64,000 nucleotides of DNA from Spongilla lacustris. Its lineage: Eukaryota > Porifera > Demospongiae > Spongillida > Spongillidae. The stretch lies in the NCBI GenBank assembly GCA_949361645.1, contig OX442415.1:19871283-19935282 (forward strand), read 5' to 3'. Position numbers and translations under genes: made by a program. The notes beneath the pieces were generated by a model, which saw only the letters and a list, made by a program, of their open reading frames with translations, did not search any database and was not told the origin of the DNA. Shown here piece after piece: positions 53,515 to 64,000 of this stretch (within the stretch, counting starts at the first letter, position 1; every line of letters begins with the position of its first letter).

Positions 53515-53812
53515 TGCCCGTTAAGTTGTTTCAGTTCCGCATAACATGTTGCCTGTTGTTTCAGTTCTATACGTATCATGTTGCCTGCATGTTGTTTCAG
53601 GCATGCAGTTCCGGGTAACTGTACATGTCAATAACATGTTGCCTGTTGTTTCAAGCAGTTCCGCATAACATGTTGCCTGTTGTTTCGTATCATGTTGCCT
53701 TGATGTTGTTTCAGGTATGCAGTTCCGCGTAACTGCCAATAACATGTTGCCTGCTGAGTTCCGCGTAACATGTTGCCTGTTGTTTCAGTTCCGCGTTGTT
53801 GCATATTAAACT
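53515..53812. repeat. Minisatellite with TAACATGTTGCCTGTTGTTT units
   Basis: About nine imperfect units of AACATGTTGCCTGTTGTTTC plus AGTTCCGC(A/G)T follow each other. Groups of units (with GCATGCAGTTCCG) repeat at about 115-120 bp, giving a higher-order pattern. Confidence 0.88.
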
Positions 53813-53819
53813 TGGTTAG

Positions 53820-55000
53820 CCTTTTATGCACAAACAACACAACATTACGCGCATACGCGTTGTGGAAGTTCCACTCGGCCCTATATTTTATAGGATCTAT
53901 TCTTGGATGGGCCACCACGACCTTCACTACTCTACTGTGCACGTGTCGGGTATAATAGTACATTGCCTTTATGTACCGGAATAATATTAATGGCGTCAAT
54001 AAGTACATTATCTCAAAATACAGTTTGCAGTCATTTTATAACAACCAGGACACAAACTAGTTATAACACAGGGCCTACTCAAGTGTAAGTATGACTTCTG
54101 CACAGAACCGTACCTAAGACAATAACAGGTATATAATTGTTTACGCTGATGGGAAAGTAATTTTTAATACGCTCATGCCGAGTCATGCGCAATCAATGCG
54201 GATACCCCTCTTCTTTTCTCGTGAACCGAAGTTTTTGGAGGGATTCTGCAAAACCATACATTCAGTTGGAGCCTTGTACTGTACGTTGAGGTATAGGTTT
54301 CAGACTGGCTCTAATAAAATCTTCATAGTTTAATGATCCCGAAAAGTATGACTTTATACAGAAGTTTATAGAATTTCATCAGACTGGGTTAGCTTGGAAG
54401 CTCTTTCCATGGATGGGCATTATCACATCATTGTTTCAAATTCGCAGCTGAACTGAATTTGAACTGTGGACTATTGCATAGTGCGATTTGCAGATCCACC
54501 CACAAATGTTTTGCAAGAATTGCTATGATGCGATGCTACGTGCATGAATCAACAGTACCAAAGTACTAAATTCCTGGGAAGCCCACTTACCAAGCAGTGA
54601 ATGCAAGGTAAGGATGCCGATATCTCCTACAAAAAATAAATATCTATACCTGTGTCACCCATTAAGTGTAAACACAACAAAAATTGCTTTTCAGTGGAAC
54701 ATATAGAATGTGTTGCACCATGCATACGATGATAACATAATAAAGGAGGCACAACTAGCTACATCTCTGCACTGGAGATAGTTGAAATGTTTCATCTGCC
54801 CGCATGCATAAAATTATTCCATAGACCAGTTCAGCTAACTTGCCAGGTTGTTGTATGTACAGACTGCCTGGCACAAAAGGTACCACACGTACTGTACATG
54901 TACTGACTGGAATGTGTGCCTAGCTCCTGCAGGACATCCTTTTGCACTGTGGTTAATTCCTGCAATGGTGATATCAGGGCAGCACAACATTGGACAGTGT
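53820..55000. other. Anonymous spacer
   Basis: No recognised gene or repeat family. Confidence 0.4.
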
Positions 55001-55004
55001 AAGA

Positions 55005-55375
55005 AGGTGTGCTTACTCGATATCAGGGTGTCACTGGTTTTGACCACACTCACTCTTGTGGTCATTTTATACATGTAAGGTGAATGCATGGCTGTAGTGA
55101 TAAACAATATGCATAGCCATGTGAAGCTATATACCAGCAGTACACAGGTATGCTTACTCTACTTCAGGGTATCACTGGTTTTGACCACACCCCTTCTTGT
55201 GGTCATTTTACAGATTTAAGGTGAAGGCATGGCTGTAGTGAAAGACACCACGCATAGATACGTGAAGTTATACACCAGCAGTACATAGATTAGGTGTGCT
55301 GATACACTACTTCAGGGCATGACTAGTATTGGCCATACATATTCCTGGTGGAAATAGTGTGGTCATTGTACAAGA
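55005..55375. repeat. Tandem repeat, ~143 bp unit, about 2.5 copies
   Basis: GTGTCACTGGTTTTGACCAC / GTATCACTGGTTTTGACCAC, followed by CTTGTGGTCATTTTA and GCATGGCTGTAGTGA, recur at about 55,027, 55,170 and (diverged) 55,315. ATACCAGCAGTACA closes each unit. Confidence 0.8.
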
Positions 55376-57147
55376 CCTTGCATGTATAAACCTATCTACT
55401 GCACAGGCAATACTCCCACCAATGTAACAAAATCTGAATAACTTATGACTTAAACTAAGGTTTTCCTTTTTTAAAAATACATTGACCAAATGCATCACGG
55501 TTACCTAGTTGCTAGGACGTGCACACATACAGTTTGTTTTAAAACGTATATTAGAACCAGCTCAAATAGGAAGCTCTTCCTTTCCACAATAAGGTACTAA
55601 TCTCAGTTTAGGCACCAAAACTTCAGGAGTTTGGGCAAATATTGATTTAAATTGGTTTGATTTACAAAAGCACTGCGCTAAATAGGAATCTCATCATATT
55701 TAACACAATGCTTCAACATATACCTGGTTCAGCAGTGTTATGATTCTAACTTGTGCCGCTCGATCGTCACGTGAGGAAAGGCAGGTGCATGTCTTGCCGT
55801 AGTTGTCTCACAAATTTGAGATAATGGGAGATGGTATCTTTACACCCAAGTAAATCTTCTTTATTTTACAGCAGTCATCTGTGTGGAGTTGCATTATGAA
55901 TGAAGGCTGTTGTAGATTTTTGGAGTTACAGGTATATTGACAGATTTCATACAGAATGACATTTATGAATTTAATAAATTGCAAGCACCCATAATACAAA
56001 ATGGAAAACTGTTTTACACATCACTTAAAACATCTCAATGCTATGCTTAGAAGATACCAAAAGTATCACAGTATCACTGAAACAATTATTGATCACTCTG
56101 ATATAAGCTGTACCATGGCAATGTATGATGCATTGCGGTGGGACAGTGCCGTTTGGTTGAAAAAAATGCCAAAGTTTTAAAAAATAAATTTACAAGGTCT
56201 TTGAAGTTGAAGTGCTTTCAATGAGCAGTTTAGAGTGTCCATGAATACAACATCTGCACCATTACCAGTTGTGATTACAGTTATAAATAGGATGTGATTC
56301 ATGTGCCACTTACCTGGAACTAACTGTAAGTGGTAATAGAATTGGTGAGTTGTGAAGAAAGGCTGTAAAGAAACGTATATGCTTAAGCAAAATCTTGGAA
56401 TATATACAGTGTTGAATTTAATACTTAATAACAAACTGAAGCTGATTTATTAATGAGGATCTATAAGAGCTGTCAGAACTTATAGTGGCAGTGAAAAACT
56501 GACATGCATTGTCAGAGCATTTATATCTAACTTGTCTGGACTTTTAATGGTCTTTTCATATATGATTTACTAACGGCGAACAGCAAAACATTCTATAAGG
56601 ACACATGCACATCATTTCAGTTAAAAACTTGATGGCAGTCATTATCATCAGCTACATGTATATGCTGGACACATTAAATGACAAATGTAGAAGGGGAAGG
56701 TAATTTTAGAACGTCTAAGTGGCTATATTAAGAAAATATATATTCATTTTCCTGCAGCTGACCTGTAGATTGATTGTTGAAATTTTCTGTATGAGATACT
56801 AATTGTGGATATATATACCTCACTACTATTAGCATCCTGCATTGTTTTGCATGGTAGTGTGCAGAACAAATGTCGTCGTACCTTCTATAAACATGATTTT
56901 TACATACAGTTATGTGTGGCAGTTACTTCATATCTTCATATCAATTGCATGTTTATTACAATCGGTATAAGTTGAACCGTTCGCCCTGTCAGTTCAATTC
57001 CATACATTCAAGAGTGCCGCTTTGTGCTGCCGTATTAATTGCAAGGTCATGAAGGGTCATATCATGCACAAGTAATGTACCATTGGAATGCACTTTCTAA
57101 TAACATGCAAAAATATCAATATGAAAAAAATGTGAAAGTACCTAGAC
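55376..57147. other. Anonymous spacer
   Basis: AT-rich; no recognised gene. It would hold the 3' untranslated region of the minus-strand gene ending at 57,148. Confidence 0.4.
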
Positions 57148-57720
57148 CTAGTAAGGGTATTCCTTACACCCCTTCTTGTGCAGCCTTGTCCAGGCGGCAT
57201 TGCACTCAGGCCTCCCGCAGCTATAGCTGGGATCGCTAGTCACATTCTCGCGGTGACAAAAGGGACATCCTTGAAAAAAGTCACAGGCAAATTACTTTTA
57301 TTAGTGGTTAATTCGCACATGCTGACATGCAAAATCTGTATGCATGCTACATAATTAATATAGCGTACTTACCATAAGGGTATTCCTTACACCCCTGCAT
57401 GTGCAGCTTTGTCCAGGCGGCATTGCACTCAGCCCTCCCGCAGCTATAGCTGGGATCGCTAGTTACATTCTCGCGGTGACAAAAGGGACATCCTTGAAAA
57501 AAGTCACAGGCAAATTACTTTTATTAGTGGTTCGCACATGCTGACATGCAAAATCTGTATGCATGCTACATAATTAATATAGCGTACTTACCATAAGGGT
57601 ATTCCTTACACCCCTGCATGTGCAGCTTTGTCCAGGCGGCATTGCACTCAGCCCTCCCGCAGCTATAGCTGGGATCGCTAGTTACATTCTCGCGGGGACA
57701 AAAGGGACATCCTTAATTGA
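57148..57720 (-). repeat. Three tandem ~220 bp exon-intron units
   Basis: Units begin at plus-strand 57,148, 57,373 and 57,592 (offsets 225 and 219). Exons and introns are duplicated together. Copy 1 alone has lost the donor (TATGG became TACTAG), turning its exon into the terminal one with a stop. Copy 3 alone has a different upstream intron end (ATCTCAATTAAG). Confidence 0.93.
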
Positions 57721-57823
57721 GATAAAAAGAAGTGGCAGGCAACAGATAATCTGGTTTGGGATTCTTTAGTCCTACCGGGAGGGAACTCATGTGATGACAT
57801 AGCGGCTGCTTCAGCTGTATCAT
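57148..57823 (-). CDS. Unrecognised gene with a tandemly repeated cysteine-module exon (3' end)
   Basis: Read on the minus strand: exon 57,823-57,776 (16 codons, AEAAAMSSHEFPP), exon 57,711-57,592, exon 57,492-57,373, and last exon 57,269-57,148 ending in TAG. The last three encode almost the same 40 residues: GCPFC(H/P)RENVTSDPSYS, then CGR(A/P)ECNAAW, T(K/R)LH, GCKEYPY. The Cys/His pattern is C-x2-C-x12-C-x4-C-x7-H-x3-C, with an NVT sequon. Each internal copy is a symmetric phase 1-1 exon with acceptor T-rich...AAG and donor ATG|GTAAGT, so copies can be added without breaking the frame. The two introns between them (103 and 99 nt) are also nearly identical. No known family is recognised; the module may be a zinc-binding or disulfide unit. 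The start of the gene lies upstream and was not found. The 16-codon exon is less certain. Confidence 0.6.
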
Positions 57824-58019
57824 CTGCATGGAAGTTTGATCATATTTATATTACATGTATACAATAACATGACCTTACCGGAAACACTGGCATACAGGGG
57901 TGAGAGTTCAGATATGTAGCATTAATCAAATTCTTACTACATGTACCATAAACATGTGCAACTAAGTTTGCATGCATGATGGGAATTGCTTATTTAAGCC
58001 GTACAGCTAGGTATACACA

Positions 58020-58531
58020 AACCGCGCCGCGCCGAAGCGTGCATGTACGCTCGATCATGCACATAGCTGTAGTGACGTCAACTCTGCATGGATCTGCATG
58101 TGGGTGGGTTTCATCTACTCATGCATGCTATGTTTCAACGGTACTATACTGAGTACTGAACATCCTGTTCAGTCAAATTTGTTTCTAATCTTTCAAGATA
58201 CCCTGTATTACGCGCGCGTGCATTGTTCAAACCCTGCACAGGCAGGAGATGTGAGTTTAAAAAATATTCCGTTTCCTGGGAATGGCACCATTTTGTGGGT
58301 GAAGTAACGGGGATATCTGACAGCAAAGTATACTGACTGATGAAAGGACAAATCTTCGTTTCAAAGAGTTTGGCGCACCACATAGGCCTACACCCGGATA
58401 GTTCTTTCAATTAAGATTCAATAAACTTGAACTGTCTATTTTCAACCACACATCTTTTCTTCAACACTAGCTTCCTCTCTTGTGCCTTGGAGATGATGTC
58501 TTCACTTCTCCATGTCCAGCCTCAAATCCCC
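58020..58531. other. Anonymous sequence upstream of the cysteine-module gene
   Basis: It may hold the promoter or earlier exons of the minus-strand gene. The minus-strand frame at 58,410-58,144 (CHSQETEYFLNSHLLPVQ) could not be joined to it by consensus splice sites. Confidence 0.3.
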
Positions 58532-58765
58532 CTATCTTAATGCTTCTGGTGGGGTCCTTGGTTCCCCTGGCCCTAATCTGCATGGCTTCCATGCATGTTT
58601 CTCACATACTCCCAGACCTTTGCCAGTACTTCCCTTAACTGCACGGTCCAGCTCCTTCTTCACTAGCTCTGGGAACACCATAGCAGCTGGGTCTGGTGAT
58701 GCACTAGGTACAGCTGCATGAGGAGCTGCTACATTTGTGGTGTTTGTATTATAAGTTCCTCATTT
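58532..58765 (-). CDS. Unrecognised open frame, possible 3' exon
   Basis: The minus-strand frame is open for about 77 codons without a clear ATG at its head. It reads VAAPHAAVPSASPDPAAMVF, then PELVKKELDRAVKGSTGKGL and VCEKHAWKPCRLGPGEPRTP, and stops at 58,532-58,534. An Ala/Pro-rich start followed by a basic helix looks like real coding sequence. No family is recognised. It ends before the cysteine-module gene on the same strand and could be a separate gene's last exon or a transposon fragment. Confidence 0.3.
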
Positions 58766-58985
58766 TTAAAAATGGTTGATTAAGTTTTAAAAGTGGTTGA
58801 GTAATTAAGCTTGATTAAGTTCTTTTTTATAACTGAATGATTGATGAAGTTCTTTTTAGAAGTGCTTGATTAAGTTGTTTTAAAAAAATGGTTGATTAAG
58901 ATCTTTTTTAAAAATTAAGTTCTTTTTAGAAGTGGTTGATTAAGTTCTTTTTTTTTAAGTGATTGATTAAGCTAGTTAAAGGTTA
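58763..58985. repeat. AT-rich tandem repeat, TGGTTGATTAAGTTCTTTTT unit
   Basis: About seven imperfect units of 25-40 bp, each with (G/A)(T/A)TTGATTAAG followed by a T-rich stretch. Confidence 0.85.
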
Positions 58986-59211
58986 GGTGGCCTTTTTGGA
59001 ATGGACATCAATAGGGGCGGAGATATCCAAAGTAATGATTATCACCTATCCACAACCAAAAGTTATCAGCCCATAGCACTACCCATTGGAGGCAACCAAT
59101 GATGGCATAACACTCTGATGAGTAATTCTTCCATTATGTTTTGCTGCTTAAAATGCCTTCCTAACCCTAGGTGGGCCCCCCAGCTGGGCTCCACCCAGGG
59201 TGCCATACCTA

Positions 59212-59449
59212 CGGTAAACTGCCAAATTAGAATGGGTTGGCGGCTTTATTGGAATGTTGGGGGGGGGGGGGGGGGGGGAGGTCCAAAGTGGTAGAAGACT
59301 AGAGGTAGGGGTTTGAACCTCATTCTTTTCTGAATGAGGTATGTATGCAAAGAAGTATGAGGTTCAAACCTCTACATCTAGTCTTCTACCACTTTGGACC
59401 CCTTCCCCATTCCAATAAAGCCAACCTGTTCTAATTTGGCAGTTTACCT
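59212..59449. mobile_element. Hairpin MITE with TA duplication
   Basis: Nearly the whole 238 bp is an inverted repeat: GGTAAACTGCCAAATTAGAA on the left pairs with TTCTAATTTGGCAGTTTACC on the right. TCCAAAGTGGTAGAAGACTA pairs with TAGTCTTCTACCACTTTGGA, leaving a short loop near 59,338. TA flanks both ends (59,210-59,211 and 59,450-59,451). The left arm has a G run (59,261-59,278), while the right arm has only a short C-rich match, so the run expanded after insertion. Confidence 0.88.
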
Positions 59450-60085
59450 TAGATGGCTTACTTCAGCCCTCTAGTTTGTATGAGGCTCGAGAACACGTCA
59501 ACTACCAGGTACATGTGTTTTGTAGTGTAAAATATATTATGTTGTCATGGTGACCTCTTATGTACTGCAGCTGCAACATTGTAAGTACACTATCATATGA
59601 TGCCTCTGTAGGTGCAGGCCAACATCCCCTCTTTCACTAGACACATCTGTGTCCCACCCTCAAACCCCTGTGCCACGCCCATCTCCACTACAGGTGTTTG
59701 CATGCCATGACAGAGCATTGGAATCATTACCATCCTTTAATGAGGGTGGAGGCAAGAGTAACAGTATCATGGATCTGCCACTGTATACATGTATGGGCTA
59801 CAGGCTACAGTCAATGTCATGATTGGGTGTCACCGGCAATACGGAATAGGTTTATTTGCCATAATTAAGGCGTCTATTCAACTGTTAATTTCACTTGTGG
59901 TGCACTTTAGAGAAAAATTGTAGCCTTTACATGCATCGATATTTTCGCAATGACTGACAATAATTTGTTCATTCATGGTGGTCATGGTATGTAATTGGCA
60001 ACAATGCTAAGTTTGTTCAATGGCATTTGGAGCTGAATTCATAGTAGACTATAATTTCAACCCTAAATATTTGAATATTATTGTG
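59450..60085. other. Anonymous spacer
   Basis: An open block at 59,612-59,692 (VQANIPSFTRHICVPPSNPC) is bounded by AG and GT, but no partner exon is known. No other feature. Confidence 0.35.
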
Positions 60086-60089
60086 TGAC

Positions 60090-60300
60090 ATGTATGAGGT
60101 AAAAAATAAGAATACAAGGAATTACGGAAATTATACATTCTTTGATTTATAAATATTACATACCTACATTTAGCAAGGTCAGGCAGGTAGGTTTGCTAAA
60201 AAACATATTTATAAATTAATGAAGGTATAATTCAAGTTTACTCAATTCATACCTACATATATGCTCAATTGAAGTCTACAAATCCTGTAGCACTAATTAT
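60090..60300. repeat. Hairpin repeat related to the one in INTS13 intron 4
   Basis: Contains TACCTACATTTAGCAA...TAGGTTTGCTAAA inverted around 60,180, and AATTGAAGTCTACAAATCCT shared with the 21.8-22.0 kb hairpin. Non-coding. Confidence 0.55.
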
Positions 60301-60309
60301 TTTTTCTAT

Positions 60310-61905
60310 CTTGTCTTTATACATTTCTGTGATGATTGTTGTATAAATGTCTGCAGTAATTTGCAAAGTTCAAGTTCACAGTGCACAGCTGGTACATGGC
60401 GTGAAATTATGAAAACGATAATTTCATGCTAGTATATTTTGCACTACTGTGTTGTTTAACCAGTCATGCATTCTGATGTCTTGTGTCGACATCACCATTG
60501 CAGTGTCATACAGAAATATATTCAAAATGGCCAGGCACACAAATAGTGCCTATGAGACCCTAAATATTTGCTGACCCTTGCCTGTACTTTGATATAATAC
60601 ATATGTGCATGTGGTAACTAAATGTTAATTACACTACATGCATATTTCTCTTTCTTTTTCTCAGTTTTTCTCTGCATTTTATAAGGTGCATGAAAATACC
60701 CTTCTTTACAAACATGAACACCCTTAGGCTAGGATCAGCTTTGACATGCACTCAGTGCACAGCTAGTTAACATCCAATGTTTGATTATTATTTCAGCACA
60801 ACTGCATCAGGACATTTTGATCAGATATGCTCAGTGCATATAGTATATATGGACCATGGTCCACATTGTATATATGGACCATGGTCCATATTAGACCGTA
60901 GGTTGTGTACTAATAGAAGCCAGTTGGCTAATCACCACTCTAACCTTTGTATATAGACTCACCATACTGAAAATGCCAGTTAACTGGATATAAATTAGTC
61001 CATCTCCAACATGCTTGAGACCATGCTAAGTGAAGCAATGCCACAATAAAGTTAGAGGAATTTAAAGGACCAACGTGGATAATTGCAATTTGCAAATGTA
61101 ATTCAACCTAATAAATTTGATGAACCAAACTGATATTTCACTGATTTAGCCCCACAGACCCCGACAACATCAAAACAATAACAAAGTGTGATTCAACGTA
61201 CTTGCTTTCCCCTTTCCAGTGTTTCAAAGGATAGAACATTTACACCTCATTGGGGGACAGGGTGATTAATTTGCTGAGTTCAGAAATAGCAGTACAATTA
61301 TTATGTACATAAATTATTATTTGATCACATGACATGTGAAATATTATCATGATTACTGTTCCATGCTTTTGGCTTGTACATGTATTATGCGCGATTGTTT
61401 GTATCTACCCAAACAGTATAAGATATCCATTGCTACCACTACTTCCATTACTGATGGATGGGGCTAATGGTAATGTGATTTCTGTGCATGTTGAACAGTA
61501 ATAAATGGATGTGTCCAGTAGGCAATTATCATGTCATGAGTGCAGAAGGTAACAGTACAATAGCTTGAACATGAGCCACCAAACCCTTCTTCATGCTTCA
61601 AATGTGGAATCATTAAACTAAGCCAATGAATCATAATAGTGCACGCGTAAAGCAAACAATTTCTATTTTTTTCATCTTGCATTTGACACTTGCATCTAAC
61701 CATGTTTGGGGTTTGCTTCTAATACCATTGTTTGCTGCCAGTCATTTTATTTTCTGCTGCAAGCAGAATATTTTTATGCAACATAGCCAGATTAGCATCA
61801 CATATATATTCTTATGCTGTGTGTTTCAGTCTGGGTATTGTATGCATTTTAAATAAATTTGTGTGTATCTTGAATACTGATGAACACTTCTTTTTTTTCT
61901 TATAG
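60310..61905. other. Sequence upstream of the receptor exon
   Basis: AT-rich and without a recognised exon. ATATGGACCATGGTCCA is repeated at about 60,848 and 60,881, forming a small palindrome pair. The missing 5' exon(s) of the receptor should lie here or further upstream. Confidence 0.4.
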
Positions 61906-62825
61906 GCTGTGTTAGTAATTTGACTGATATAGAAAGAGCCATAAATATTTCATACTGTGCAACATCATTCACATCATTTCTGATGGTGGCCCTAGCGACT
62001 GCACTCAACATCTATTCTTACTGCAGACAGAATGGTTGTACTGAATACATCGAATTTCTTCTTCTGATCTTATCCTTCTTCTTGATGTTTTTTAGCTTAC
62101 TTGAGTCCTTCCAGTGGTTAGCAATATTTGCTGGCAAGAGTGAAGCATTCAAAACTGGATGTATCGTGACTGCTTTCTTTTATCAGTACTGTCTCATCGC
62201 AGTGCTTACCAACATGACATGTATTGCCATCCATCTGCTTCTGCAGGTATATCCACCAAAATGTATGGCAGTAATTGATCTAGAGAAGAAAAAGAAGTAC
62301 AAATGTCTGATGTGGTTGTACCTATTTTTAGACACAACAGTGCCACTTCTTTATGCACCGTGGCCATTTATTGCAAAGGCGTATGGTCAGAATGAAATAA
62401 TTTGTTGGATACCAAAATGCAAAGATCAAAAAAATATATGGAAGATAACCTTATGGTACATCTGGCCTCTTGGTGTCATTGCCTTTGTTGTTGCGGTGAT
62501 TGTTGTTGTTTTCATCACACTGAGCTTGCGTACTTCAGTGAAGTGCAATACCACTGTAGTTGCCCTGCTCATTTTCATGAGTGGATTTAGCGTTGCAGCA
62601 ATAGTGAGTGGAGTAAACTTTCTTATTCACCCCACTGAAATCATCTTAAGTGATGTGCTTGCTAATTTACCAGTTCCAACTGTTTTGTTGCTTACCAGCT
62701 TAGTTTTGGTTTTCCGAGCAATTTACATCATTCAATTCAAGCCAAAAAAATATCTCAAAACTCAAATCAAAGAGAGAAAGTGTGAAAAGCAACCTCTTCT
62801 GGCCACATCATCTATACAGTACTAG
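61906..62825 (+). CDS. Seven-transmembrane receptor-like protein, terminal exon
   Basis: A T-rich tract and TTATAG acceptor precede GCVSNLTDIERAINISYC (two N-glycosylation sequons), then a frame of about 300 residues ends at TAG 62,823-62,825. Seven hydrophobic spans are visible: about residues 12-35, 45-72, 80-112 (TM3 with Cys and ending IHLLLQVYPP), 130-150, 178-205, 215-240 and 250-272. A short basic/polar tail follows (KPKKYLKTQIKERKCEKQ). TM3 TGC and the loop motif IICWIPKC could form the usual disulfide; 'CW' in loop 2 and a Trp-Pro-rich TM5 recall secretin/adhesion or cAMP-type receptors more than rhodopsin-like ones. No DRY or NPxxY motif is seen. The exon starts mid-codon, so the N-terminus is in an unseen exon. 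The ligand is unknown. Confidence 0.75.
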
Positions 62826-63540
62826 GAATTAGTCGACTATTTCAATTAATATCTCTTGTAGACAAAACTGCTAATAATTGTACAGAAAAAGGTACACATT
62901 ACCTCCATTTCAAAGCTATGCATGGGAGTCAGGATTTCTACCAAACAAGAAAAGATTTATTTCTCTATAAACTCTGTAGACTTTCTTATGCTATATCCTT
63001 CATGCTAGCTGCTATTATGTGTATTGTAACATCACCACCATCAGTAGGCCTACTGTGTTTGTGAACATGACCTAACCCTCATAATTCACATGCTTATTTT
63101 ATAATCTTCAGTATGGTTTGTGTGTGCATACAAGTATATGTCTCAGTTACCCCAAAGTAAAGTACTTTTGATTTCAGCAGCAGGCCTGATCATGGATCTC
63201 AATGCAGGCCTTGACTTGATCCTTTAATTTACCGAACTCTCAATAGCATCATCTGCATGGTTGAGTGTTTCTGACCGTGGACGTGGCACCTTTATTTAAA
63301 TCTCAAAACCTTTAGTCATTCCTTGAATATCAATTTCGGATTCTGATGGAGCTATACACAATTATTTCATTGCTTCAGCACTCAGCACACTGCTGCATCA
63401 ATTGATTCATGCTGTATGTTGAAGGGTCGAAGTGTAAACTGATTAATCACGTTTAAAATGCTGTTTAACTATTTAAATTGATTGGTTATAACTTGCGTTA
63501 AAAAAAATCAGATGCTCGGAATGTAGTAACTTATAATCAA
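62826..63540. other. 3' flank of the receptor
   Basis: AT-rich presumed 3' untranslated region and spacer. No canonical AATAAA is seen close to the stop. Confidence 0.4.
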
Positions 63541-63544
63541 TCAG

Positions 63545-63640
63545 TCGAGGGTGGGCCTCTTAAAGCCCAGGCCCGGGGAATTTGCCCCCCCCCCCCCCCC
63601 ACCACACACACACACACACATGTACACACACACACACATC
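63545..63640. repeat. hAT end fragment fused to a (CA)n microsatellite
   Basis: GGGCCTCTTAAAGCCCAGGC CCGGGGAATTTGCC plus a C run matches the subterminal block of the 27.3-28.2 kb hAT element. It passes directly into CA repeats (63,600-63,640), where the terminus would be expected. Confidence 0.65.
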
Positions 63641-64000
63641 CTCTGCAATAGGAATGAGTACTGCGGCCTTAGTGTGACAGCATAAATATACATGTGCTGT
63701 ACAATAATGCAAACGTTTGTCACTTCCTTTATGTCCCGGGCCACACAAACAAATTGAACAGCTAGATAACCAAGGTGCTGGGCTAGATTAAAAGAAAGCT
63801 AACAGGGCTGAACTGATTAGTGAGGTTGCTCAAGTTTCGTTGCTCAGTGTAATTTGGTTGTCATGCATGGCCCTTGTTAGATATATAGTTCTGCTGGGAT
63901 GACTAATATATTTTTAATGAATTAAATTACATAGTGTCGCAAAGCATACTTCAGCACATTATGATTACCCCAGTTTGGAACATAAAGACTACCCCTTAGA
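63641..64000. other. Right-edge anonymous sequence
   Basis: No recognised gene or repeat. Confidence 0.4.

Noticed and set aside
1..64000. CRISPR arrays, bacterial operons, rRNA or tRNA genes
   Set aside because: The tandem repeats have no CRISPR-like spacers, genes are spliced, and I could not identify any tRNA or rRNA by eye. A tRNAscan run would be decisive for tRNAs.

Overview
The window is nuclear DNA of an intron-rich animal. The evidence is spliced genes with GT-AG introns, a near full-length metazoan INTS13 gene, a HELZ2-like helicase, a THAP zinc-finger exon, a seven-pass receptor, and many eukaryotic transposons (hAT, Tc1/mariner, piggyBac-like, Ty3/gypsy). Very small introns (46-67 nt) next to a 13.8 kb one, dispersed TACATGTA motifs and long poly-G/poly-C tracts suggest a marine invertebrate. 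A sponge is my best guess, but that is inference and not proven here. Layout: 1-8.4 kb is repeats (a ~165 bp tandem array, a hAT MITE with a perfect 8 bp target duplication, a fold-back element, a palindrome-rich terminal-inverted-repeat element, minisatellites) with decayed retroelement fragments. 8.9-10.4 kb holds a spliced HELZ2-like SF1 helicase fragment that stops inside motif V. 10.5-16.5 kb is mostly repeats rich in G/C homopolymers plus a stretch of unassigned sequence. 16,565-50,371 (+) is a complete INTS13/Asunder gene of 18 exons and 698 codons. Its introns carry most of the transposons in the window: gypsy pol pieces, a hAT relic, Tc1/mariner MITEs, and a piggyBac-like element nested in a mariner-like one. 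50.7-51.1 kb has a two-exon THAP-domain fragment, followed by a perfect 68 bp palindrome. 53-56 kb is minisatellites and anonymous sequence. 57.1-57.8 kb (-) is the 3' end of an unrecognised gene in which one symmetric exon for a 40-residue cysteine module is present three times in tandem. 59.2 kb is a hairpin MITE. 61.9-62.8 kb (+) is a seven-transmembrane receptor-like exon, and the window ends in repeats. How the genes work together: INTS13 is the only complete gene I can assemble. The helicase, THAP fragment, cysteine-module gene and receptor show no sign of being functionally linked to it; they look like ordinary neighbours in a transposon-dense region. The most unusual items are the freshly triplicated exon, a GC-AG intron in INTS13, a Tc1-like insertion whose empty site survives in a neighbouring duplicate, and the recurrent G/C homopolymer tracts at hAT-like ends.
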